Assembly: GCA_934202005.1 (NCBI GenBank)
Contig: CAKPXP010000015.1
Coordinates: 1-50,114, forward strand
DNA: 50,114 nucleotides
Reading direction: 5' to 3'
Source: an uncultured Selenomonas sp.
Lineage (GTDB): Bacteria > Bacillota > Negativicutes > Selenomonadales > Selenomonadaceae
Shown: positions 43,572 through 50,114 of the stretch, one piece after another
How positions within the stretch are numbered: position 1 is the first letter of the stretch
Layout: the number at the start of each line of letters is the position of its first letter
Made by a program: the position numbers and the translations under genes
Notes under the pieces: generated by a model
Told to the model about the DNA's origin: nothing
Database searches by the model: none
The model's input: only the letters and a program-made list of their open reading frames with translations

Positions 43572-43664
43572 CTAAGACCTCAGGGATCTCATCTCATCCC
43601 TGAGGTCTCTTGCCCAGAGCAGGCCGTGCTTCCTGCCTGCCTCCTTGATGGTCGCGGCGTCCAT
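43572..43664 (-). other. Short ORF coinciding with strong hairpins after the GT8 gene
   Basis: A 30-aa frame, MDAATIKEAG to RSLRS, runs through a perfect 12-bp hairpin GACCTCAGGGAT/ATCCCTGAGGTC. Just upstream lies TTCTCCCAAA/TTTGGGAGAA. The palindromes suggest a transcript-end structure or an IS remnant more than a gene. The end LLWARDLRDEMR looks protein-like, so I leave it open. Confidence 0.3.
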
Positions 43665-43742
43665 TACTATTTTTCTCCCAAAATTACCCGTATTTGGGAG
43701 AAAAAGCAATCCATCTGGGAGAAAGGAAAGGCCCCCAGCCCC

Positions 43743-45102
43743 TCAAAGCGCCTCGATGAATTTTTGTGGCTGGATGACGCGGTGCAGCCAGTCTTTGCCG
43801 TTCAGGAGGAAGTTCGCGTTGAGGAATTGCGTGCCGCGCTGAAGGCCTGCGGCGAGCAGTGCGCCCTCGACCTTCTTGTGATCTGCCGCGAAAATGAGGT
43901 AGCAGCAGGCGTCGATGTCGTACGGCAGGGCGAGGTTCAGTCCCTTCTCCTCACTGCCGAACAGGACAAAGGGAATTCCTTCCTTCTTGAAGAAGTCCCG
44001 CGCCTCCTCCGGCGTGAGCTTTTCCTCGTCTTCCTTTGCCGCCTCCGGCCGATGGATCGCGAGCGGATTGCGGTAGAGACGCAGGAGCGAGGGCAGCATT
44101 TCCTCCGTCACGGCGAGCACAGGATGGCGCGTGAGCGTCGCCAGGAAGAGTTTCCGTGCCTGCTCCATCCACGGTACGACCGTCAGCTCGTAGATCTGCT
44201 CCATCGTCGTGCCGAAATGCTCGAGGAACTTGCCGTCGAACCATGGCGTCCGGAGGAACACATCGAAAAAGAGCGTGTCGCGTGGGTCATCCTCCTTGAG
44301 CTCGAGCGAGTGCCCCATGAAATGATAAATACCCTCCGTGAGCACCGGCGCGCCGAACTGCTTATCCCAATGCAGCAGGATATTGTAGTTCCACGGCAGC
44401 GGCGTGAGCTCCTTCGCGAAATAATAATTCAGAATATCCTGATCGTAGAACTTACTCTCTCCCGGATACTGCGCGAGAAACCGCAGCCCCGGCAGCAGGA
44501 TGTCACCGCGCTCGCGCAGACGGTCGAGATTCATGAGCAGCACGCCGGAATTGAAGCAATTCGCGAGCGTCACGCCCGTCTCGGTCATGCGGTTGTAGAC
44601 CTTCTCCTTCGACTCCTTCGAGCCTCTCGCGTGGTAATGCGTGAGCAGTGTCCGCTCGCGCACCGCCGCCATGCCGGACGCGCCGACGGGCTCTCTCCAG
44701 AGCTTCTCAATATCCATGTGGACGACCGTATCGGCATCGAGGTAGATGAGCCGCCGCACCTCGGCGGGCAGCACCTGCGGCGCCACGAGGCGGTAGAGCG
44801 CCGCCTCCGTGTAGCGCGTATCCCGCATCGCCTCATGGAAAATCTCCTCCGCCTGACGCAGCACTCCCGCCTGCTGCTCGCGGACATTGTAAAGCCGGAG
44901 CTTCTGCCCGTGCGCGCGCACCATCTGCCGCAGGCGCTTCTGATTCTCCGCCGTGAGCGTGCCATCGTGGAAGATGTGAAAGACAACAGGCGACTTGGTA
45001 TGCTCCATGACGGAGAGCATCGACGCGCCGAGGAACTTCGCATACGTTCCCTTCTTGTCCGAAAGCGCATAGAGGATATGAATTTTTTTGCTGATAATCC
45101 AT
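43743..45102 (-). pseudogene. GT8 glycosyltransferase with an apparent A7 frameshift near the start
   Basis: The main frame (43743-45020, 425 aa) is a GT8 enzyme: MLSVMEHTKSPVVFHIFHDG, metal-binding LIYLDADTVVHMD, CFNSGVLLMNLD, DQDILNYYF and YHFMGHSLEL. A C-terminal ~120-residue extension reads like a nucleotidyltransferase-type domain. Its true N-terminus lies upstream: ATG 45102 with AAGGA starts MDYQQK. A run of seven A (45083-45089) then shifts the frame out of IHILYALSDKKGTYAKFLGA, the first strand of the family. With six A the whole gene is one frame. It could be phase-off, slippage-corrected, dead, or a sequencing error. Confidence 0.75.
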
Positions 45103-45105
45103 CTT

Positions 45106-45339
45106 TTATCCTTCTACAATCTCTATGACAATATCGTCTCTCTGCAAGCTTTTCTTTAGCGAGGACAAAATATCTGCTTCAAGTTCGCTCATTGTTTCGT
45201 CAAAAAACTCCTCCTGATAGGCCAGCTCCGGAATTGTCCTGACAGACTCGCCATTTTCATCCAAAACACGCACCTCATGGATGCGTTCTACCCCAGGATT
45301 TTTCTGTGGACGCTCAAGTTCGACTTCTAAATACTGCAT
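45106..45339 (-). CDS. 77-aa acidic small protein, unknown function
   Basis: MQYLEVELERPQKNPGVERI to VIEIVEG, acidic and predicted alpha/beta, with no recognised family. Start 45339 has GGGAG 9 nt upstream. The frame could also begin at 45354. It ends 3 bp before the GT8 start codon, so the two are one operon. It lies directly downstream of the flagellin terminator. Confidence 0.65.
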   Translation of the reverse strand: MQYLEVELERPQKNPGVERIHEVRVLDENGESVRTIPELAYQEEFFDETMSELEADILSSLKKSLQRDDIVIEIVEG

Positions 45340-45400
45340 AGTGATTTCTCCCATCCTAAAATGACCTTATCGCATATGTCTACAGATTCGTTCTGAAAGT

Positions 45401-45460
45401 ATAAAGCCCCTGATCCACTTCCTAGCAAAATCTAGTTATCGTAGCATCAGGGGCTTTATT
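45401..45460 (-). terminator. Terminator of the flagellin gene
   Basis: AAAGCCCCTGAT (45403-45414) and its inverse (45446-45457) form a 12-bp stem with a ~30-nt loop. It is T-rich on the leftward side (GGGCTTTATACTTT). Confidence 0.75.
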
Positions 45461-45493
45461 ATGCAATCATTGTCTTATGAAGCTGCCAGTGGC

Positions 45494-47218
45494 TTACTGG
45501 AGCAGGCTGAGCACGGAGCTGCTGCTCTGGTTCGCCTGGGCGAGCATGGACTGGGCGGCCTGCAGGAGAACGTTGTTCTTCGTGTATTCCGTCATTTCCT
45601 TCGCCATATCCGCGTCACGGATCGTGGACTCGGAGCTCTGGACGTTCTCGCTAGCCGTCGTGAGGTTGCTGCTCGTGTAGGAGAGGCGGCTCTCGACGGA
45701 ACCGATCGTCGTCTGCTGGTCGAGGGCTTTCTGGATGGCCTTGTCGAGGACATCCATCGCCGCGTTGGCTTTCGCCTGCGTGGAGATGTTGAGCTTCGTG
45801 CCATCGCTGCCCTTGAGGCCGAGCGCCTCGGAGCGCATATCCGTCAGACCGACCTTGATGCTCGTGTTGGCATTCGTACCAACCTGCAGCGTGATGGCGT
45901 TGTCCTCAGAGGCATCCTGTGCGCGCACACCTTCGTCGAAGGCGAGGGCCGCGTTGACGGTTTTCTTCTCGTTGCCTTCGCTGTCCGTAACACTGATGGA
46001 GAGGCCGGAAATCTGCCCTGTCACGCCCGCCTTGTTTGCGAGCACCGTGACCGCGTCCGTGCCGTCCGCCGTCTCAACCGTCTTGCGGGAGGCCGCAACG
46101 CCGACCGCCGAGCCCGTCAGCAGATGGACAGCACCATCCGTCGTATTGTAGGTATCCTTTGCAGTCTTCACTGCACCTTCCGCCGTGGCGACCGCTTCGT
46201 CAACCTCCGTGCCGTTAGCTGCGCCTGCAGCGACCGCGCCCGCGTAGTTCGTAGCTCCCTTAACGGATGCAATGTATTCTGCCGCAGTCTGCTTGGACTT
46301 ATCAAACGTCACAAGAGCAGCATCAAACTTCGAGTTCTGACCCTTGTCTGCATCAGTAGCAGCAGTATTGAACGCCTTGACTTTCGTTGCGAGTTCGGTT
46401 GCCGCTGCATTCAGGGCGTCCTTATAGGTTTTGTCCGCCGTGGCGACATTTCCCACAGCCGTCTTGACCGCATTCTTGACATCGTCGCTATCGATGGCCT
46501 TGCCCGTCGTGGCTGCCTGATAGGCATCGTTCGAGGCATCCGCGAAGATCTTACCCTTCGAGTCGATGTCCTCAGCCGCCTGGAAGACGTCGTTCAGCGT
46601 CTTGTCGCCAGCCTGGAACGTCGTCGTGTAGGTCTTGCCGCCCTGCACGTAGGAGACCGTCACCTTATCCGTCGAAGCGATCTCGAGCGAGTCACCGCTG
46701 CGACGTGCGAGATCCGTGAGCTTCGTCGTGCCCGTCGTGCCCTTCGCGAGCTTCTGGTTCGAGAGCGAAGTGTACGTTGCATCGCCGATCGTGTTCTTCG
46801 AGCCGTCGACGAGGTACTTGCCGTTGTACGTCACGTTCGCGTTGTCATCGATCTGATCGATGCTCTGGTTGAGCTCCTTCTGGATCGTCTGACGGTCGCT
46901 GTCCGTGTTCGTATCGTTGGCGGCGTTGATGGCCTTTTCCTTCAGCGTCTTGAGGATGTCGACCGTGCTGGAGACGGCGCCCTCAGCGACTTTCATCATC
47001 GAGGAGCCGTTCTGCGTGTTCTGGTTCGCCTGGTCGAGACCGCGGATCTGGACGCGCATGCGCTCGGAGATGGCGTAGCCCGAGGCATCGTCTGCCGCGG
47101 AGTTGATCTTCATGCCGGAAGAGACCTTCTGCAGGCTCTTCGCGAGTGCGGACGAGTTCTTGTTCAGCGTGTTGAGTGTCGAGATTGCCGACATGTTGTT
47201 CTTTACAACCATAGCCAT
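45494..47218 (-). CDS. Flagellin
   Basis: A 574-aa flagellin. The conserved N-terminal D0/D1 (VVKNNMSAISTLNTLNKNSS, then SSGMKINSAADDASGYAISE) and C-terminal D1/D0 (ESTIRDADMAKEMTEYTKNN to ANQSSSSVLSLLQ) are intact. The ~300-residue centre is variable and rich in Thr, Ala and Asp, and is larger than in minimal flagellins. The ATG at 47218 is chosen because GGGAGGA lies 8 nt upstream. The frame to 47365 has no support. It is secreted by the flagellar export system. A sigma-28-like promoter precedes it. A damaged GT8 gene follows, which suggests glycosylation only weakly. Confidence 0.95.
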   Translation of the reverse strand: MAMVVKNNMSAISTLNTLNKNSSALAKSLQKVSSGMKINSAADDASGYAISERMRVQIRGLDQANQNTQNGSSMMKVAEGAVSSTVDILKTLKEKAINAANDTNTDSDRQTIQKELNQSIDQIDDNANVTYNGKYLVDGSKNTIGDATYTSLSNQKLAKGTTGTTKLTDLARRSGDSLEIASTDKVTVSYVQGGKTYTTTFQAGDKTLNDVFQAAEDIDSKGKIFADASNDAYQAATTGKAIDSDDVKNAVKTAVGNVATADKTYKDALNAAATELATKVKAFNTAATDADKGQNSKFDAALVTFDKSKQTAAEYIASVKGATNYAGAVAAGAANGTEVDEAVATAEGAVKTAKDTYNTTDGAVHLLTGSAVGVAASRKTVETADGTDAVTVLANKAGVTGQISGLSISVTDSEGNEKKTVNAALAFDEGVRAQDASEDNAITLQVGTNANTSIKVGLTDMRSEALGLKGSDGTKLNISTQAKANAAMDVLDKAIQKALDQQTTIGSVESRLSYTSSNLTTASENVQSSESTIRDADMAKEMTEYTKNNVLLQAAQSMLAQANQSSSSVLSLLQ

Positions 47219-47344
47219 GATAAGATTCCTCCCTGATTCATCAGTGAAATTTCCCGGCGGCCGTCCATGACCGCCCCGTACGGCTCGGAGGCTGCGCACG
47301 GTTGCATGCTGACCGCGCGGTGTTCTCCCTTGCCTTACACTAAC

Positions 47345-47371
47345 TATATCGTACTGTTTTGGCAAATATTA
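47345..47371 (-). promoter_or_regulatory. Sigma-28-like promoter of the flagellin gene
   Basis: Leftward TAATATTT (47364-47371), 11 bp, ACGATATA (47345-47352). This fits the TAAAGTTT-N11-GCCGATAA pattern with correct spacing. The leader would be about 120 nt. Confidence 0.6.
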
Positions 47372-47486
47372 AGTGATATTTTTCTATTTTAGAAAATTTA
47401 ATGGGCTGATAACGCAAAACATCAACTGAAATCGGATGTTAATTTTTCATTTCAGCAAATAAAAAGGTTTCCTGCCCTTTATGATT

Positions 47487-47492
47487 TATAAT
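47487..47492 (+). promoter_or_regulatory. Possible -10 box for the XRE regulator gene
   Basis: TATAAT about 190 bp before the XRE start, in otherwise featureless DNA between flagellin and the regulator. No good -35 box is seen. Confidence 0.35.
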
Positions 47493-47682
47493 GTAGGAAG
47501 ATTCTAACGGCGTGGCTTGGCAATGGCTTGCGTTCGCGTGCTCTGCCCCAGTGAGGCGGAGGCGCGGTTTCAGATGGTTCCGCGGCATGGGGACGCGACG
47601 GCGGCGGAGTTTCTCTCGCCTGCCTCCCCCACTTTCACCGCAGTGAGGCAGACGCTGCGAAATCATACGGGGAGGGTTCCGG

Positions 47683-48063
47683 ATGGAGGACGAGACGAAC
47701 ATCGGGCAGCGCATCTATGATCTGCGCGTCGAGCGCGATGTGCAGCAGGGCGAGCTCGCCGAGGCCGTGCATCTCCATCAGAGCGTCCTCAACCGCATCG
47801 AGAAGGGGACGCGTCCGGCGCGCGACCGCGAGGTGCGCGACATCGCGCTCTTTTTCGACGTCTCCGCCGACGAGCTGCTCGGTCTGCCGCCGCGGCAGAC
47901 GGACGAGCTGCGCCTGACCCCCATCGAACGCCATCTCCTCGAGAAGTTCCGCTTCCTCGACCGGCGCGGTCAGAGTATGGTGCGGCATACGATCGAGAAT
48001 GAATACGACTTCCTCATCGACGAGCAGGCCGATGCGCAGGAACAGCAAAAAAGGGACGCCTGA
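47683..48063 (+). CDS. XRE-family helix-turn-helix regulator
   Basis: A 126-aa DNA-binding protein. The helix-turn-helix is at ~8-62 (IGQRIYDLRVERDVQQGELA, then LHQSVLNRIEKGTRPARDRE and LFFDVSADELLGLP). The remainder has a short helical tail without a known ligand domain. Start 47683 follows GGGGAGGG. It has its own terminator overlapping the stop codon. The target genes are unknown. Flagellin is divergent to it, but no shared operator was found. Confidence 0.9.
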   Translation: MEDETNIGQRIYDLRVERDVQQGELAEAVHLHQSVLNRIEKGTRPARDREVRDIALFFDVSADELLGLPPRQTDELRLTPIERHLLEKFRFLDRRGQSMVRHTIENEYDFLIDEQADAQEQQKRDA

Positions 48064-48080
48064 AACGGCGTCCCTCGTTT
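48052..48080 (+). terminator. Terminator of the XRE gene, overlapping its stop codon
   Basis: AGGGACGCC-TGAAAC-GGCGTCCCT followed by CGTTTTG. The stop codon TGA lies in the loop. Confidence 0.85.
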
Positions 48081-48131
48081 TGTCCACAAAATGTCATCTC
48101 GCTCGCACGCTGGCGCGAGCAGAAAGACAAA

Positions 48132-48358
48132 TAGGGCGTGCGCTCAGCAGTGCGGGATGCCAGTGGCATCCCCGGCCCGGGAGTGCCGAGCGCAGCGAGG
48201 CGGAAGAGGTGTTTTGCCTCGAATTTAGGTTTTCTGCACATCCCCCTGTCGTGCAACACCTCTTCCACCGCTTCGCGGTCCCCCTTCTCCTGAGGAGAAG
48301 GTATGTTCTCATCCACTCAACAGTAAGTGGTAAAAGTCTTGCATTAATCAGCGGTTCC
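48132..48358. mobile_element. Truncated MITE (type of copy 4)
   Basis: The right end GCATTAATCAGCGGTTCC is complete and the interior matches 17898-18165 from AGGGCG onward, including both palindromes and an extra GGCCC. The left terminal repeat is missing and no target duplication is visible, so the element was cut or inserted imprecisely. Confidence 0.8.
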
Positions 48359-49579
48359 TGGTGCCAGTTTCCTCCCATGATAGATCTCCAGCAGGCGTCT
48401 GGCGCGCAGCTGGATCATCTCAGACATCTTGGCCAAACAAGGATCGCTGACGTTGTATTTTGGATGCTTTCGGAACTGGAAGCTCAGCAGGGAACGGATG
48501 GCGGGAATGTGGCGCGGCTGGAGGAAGAGGCGTGCCTGCTGGTCAAAGGGGAGATATTTTCCCTCGATGGTTTCGAGGTAAGCTGGGATATCGGCCATGT
48601 TGCTCCCGGCTGCGCCGTAGAGGAGCGAGAAGCCGTTATCGAAGATGGGCGCAGGCGACAGGTACGCGCCGGTATTGTTGTCTACGAGGTAGCCAAAGTT
48701 CCCCAAGTGGCGATCTCGGTTGCAGATCAGGGCATCAAAGACCATCAGGTCCTGATAGGCGGCAGGCCCGTAGATCGTTGCCATCTGCTCCTGCACGCGC
48801 AGGCGGGATAAGTCTTCTCGGTCTGCGTCGATCCCTTTGTCTTTGAAGAACTCATAGGCGTTGATGAAGCCGACATCCTCTGACGTAAACAGCTTGCATG
48901 TGCAGACGATTTCCCGTTCTCCGTCGCGGTGATGGAACTCTTCGAGATCATACGGGATATGCGTAAAGTCCATTTCCTCAGCGATTTGCGCCGCATAGAA
49001 TTCCATGGTGGCCTGGGAGCGACCGTCATCCGTCTTGATGAAATCGTCGCCCTTGATGAGATAGATGCCGTCCGGATGATTCGACCAGCATTTCTTCAAG
49101 GCACCGGAGGAAGTCAGCTCCGGAGACGATATGACGCCGGATACGCGTTTGCTGTATCCCGTGAAGGCGACATAGGCCAGCACCTCGTCAAACGGATGCG
49201 AATAGAGGTTGAAGTCCTTCCATAAAGAAGGAACATCATCGTTCGTGATCCAGAACGCATCATTGAGTGACAGGGCATGGGAGATGTCAACGTAGCGGAG
49301 CGGATTTTCATCATCGGCAATCGCGTGCATGATCTGATCCACGAACTGACGATTCTTCGGTGCCTTCCTCCGGTCAATCCATGTGAGCAGGGAAGCATCC
49401 GTCAGCTGCTCACGGAGCGTACCGGGCAGGAGATGACGGTTGCCTTCTTCTACTTGCGTCACGTGAACTTGGTAAATGGTCTGCGCCATACCGGCAGTCA
49501 CTTCCTGCTCGGCCTCGAGGCGGAAATGAACCAGAGGAATATCCTTCCGCCGCAGCGTGTAATGTGCGAGTACCGTCAT
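48344..49579 (-). CDS. HipA/CtkA-like protein kinase
   Basis: A 411-aa HipA-domain kinase. ATP-site Lys is in GIYLIKGDDF at about residue 170. The catalytic loop LICNRDRHLGNFGYLVDNNT lies near 290, and the metal-binding Asp in SPAPIFDNGFSLL follows. ATG 49579 has GGGAGGAG upstream. The last residues, PGTAD and stop, are encoded by the MITE terminal repeat, so the natural C-terminus has been replaced. No HipB-type antitoxin is adjacent. The preceding reading frame is an Rpn-type remnant whose stop overlaps this ATG. HipA kinases phosphorylate translation factors in known cases. The target here is unknown. Confidence 0.85.
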   Translation of the reverse strand: MTVLAHYTLRRKDIPLVHFRLEAEQEVTAGMAQTIYQVHVTQVEEGNRHLLPGTLREQLTDASLLTWIDRRKAPKNRQFVDQIMHAIADDENPLRYVDISHALSLNDAFWITNDDVPSLWKDFNLYSHPFDEVLAYVAFTGYSKRVSGVISSPELTSSGALKKCWSNHPDGIYLIKGDDFIKTDDGRSQATMEFYAAQIAEEMDFTHIPYDLEEFHHRDGEREIVCTCKLFTSEDVGFINAYEFFKDKGIDADREDLSRLRVQEQMATIYGPAAYQDLMVFDALICNRDRHLGNFGYLVDNNTGAYLSPAPIFDNGFSLLYGAAGSNMADIPAYLETIEGKYLPFDQQARLFLQPRHIPAIRSLLSFQFRKHPKYNVSDPCLAKMSEMIQLRARRLLEIYHGRKLAPGTAD

Positions 49580-49960
49580 ATCGTCTCCTCCCAGATGTCC
49601 ATCATGGACATCCTTTCCGCCACGGTTTCGACTCCTTCGCACAAATTGCACATTTCAGCGCCCCCTTTTCCAGATGCGGTGTGACCTGTACGTGAAATTC
49701 TTCTTTGAGTGTTTTCGTCTTGCTCTCTGGACTGACGTTGTCGAGCAGAACCAAGTTCAGCATTCTCAGCAGACCTTTGAGCTCGGTGTATTGCTTCGCC
49801 CCCAGACAGATGAGAATCGGCGTCAGGAGGTCGTAGTCCTCCCGCGGTGCCTGCGTCTGGCCGACGAGATTTTCCTCACGCATGCGGTAGCGTGTGATCG
49901 TATAGGACCATTTCTTCGTCGGCATCGTACAGATCCAGATGGAGTAGACTTTCTCTATCG
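49576..49960 (-). pseudogene. Rpn-family (PD-(D/E)XK) transposase C-terminal remnant with frameshift
   Basis: The first frame reads EKVYSIWICTMPTKKWSYTI, then DYDLLTPILICLG and LKEEFHVQVTPHLEKG, the C-terminal part of this family. After a five-G run (near AAGGGGG) the natural frame needs one more G. It then continues EMCNLCEGVETVAERMSMMD and ends in ATATGA, overlapping the HipA-like ATG. Upstream the frame is closed by a stop, so the N-terminal nuclease part is gone. Confidence 0.65.
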
Positions 49961-50014
49961 GATCTCAGTCGCTGCCCTCCGCCAAGAAAATTTGGGCTTC
50001 TTTTCATTTCTTAT

Positions 50015-50114
50015 TCTACTATGTAAATCCCCAAGAGCGCAAGCCGCAGGCGCAGCGTGATTGGCTGGATTTACTGCAAGGACGGGCGCACAATGTCCAC
50101 GAAGTGGACGTTTG
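50015..50114. repeat. REP-like 109-bp unit, cut by the window end
   Basis: TCTACTATGTAAATCC to GTGGACGTTTG matches the unit at 34006 base for base over nearly all visible length, with the same GTCCAC-GAA-GTGGAC hairpin. Confidence 0.88.

Noticed and set aside
45350..45400. Sigma-28-like TGCGATAA before the 77-aa gene
   Set aside because: The -10 half fits, but the -35 half matches only four of eight bases.

Overview
The window looks like a chromosome segment of a motile, high-GC, Gram-negative-type Firmicute of the class Negativicutes, most likely Selenomonas or a close relative. This is inferred from the gene mix. Outer-membrane and LPS genes (ADP-heptose synthesis, two heptosyltransferases, an LptD-like assembly protein) sit beside a typical Firmicute housekeeping block (prmA-rsmE-mtaB-HIT-rpsU-yqeY), a flagellin and a chemoreceptor. 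I found no rRNA, tRNA or CRISPR array.

Region 1 (1-10.8 kb), read almost entirely leftward, is a surface-polysaccharide cluster. It is visibly AT-richer up to about 8.8 kb and looks like accessory DNA. It holds an IS30-type remnant split by a small MITE, a broken O-antigen-ligase-like gene, GT32, GT4, DUF5672 and GT2 glycosyltransferases, and a decayed GT9/GT2 chimera. In its middle are an AAA ATPase and a DUF4276 (predicted TOPRIM) gene that resemble a two-gene nuclease or defence module. The DUF5672 gene carries an 11-base homopolymer tract that could phase-vary.

Region 2 (10.9-25.7 kb) starts with a rightward LTA-synthase-type sulfatase. It is followed by a long leftward operon for ADP-heptose synthesis and inner-core LPS: lptD-like, a second PfkB kinase, rfaE2, waaC-like, waaF-like, rfaE1, hldD, gmhB. 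MITEs interrupt or flank this operon. Exported proteins, a CDF metal transporter and a candidate 87-nt small RNA follow.

Region 3 (25.7-41.1 kb) is mostly housekeeping: translation and tRNA-modification genes, a chemoreceptor, nagA, succinyl-CoA ligase, an iron-type dehydrogenase, galM with a likely operator, a HAD phosphatase, and a REC-GGDEF-EAL protein with altered catalytic motifs.

Region 4 (41.3-50.1 kb) has a sigma factor, a NusG-II protein, a Gx transporter, a strong candidate for a free-standing structured RNA of about 115 nt (43.4-43.5 kb), a frameshifted GT8 glycosyltransferase, flagellin with a sigma-28-like promoter, an XRE regulator, and a HipA-like kinase. The kinase's last codons come from a truncated MITE.

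The clearest genome-scale pattern is two repeat families. One is a set of IS5-like MITEs (four with visible 4-bp target duplications and one truncated copy). The other is a 109-bp REP-like unit (a tandem pair, one copy at the window edge, and one degenerate copy split by a MITE).
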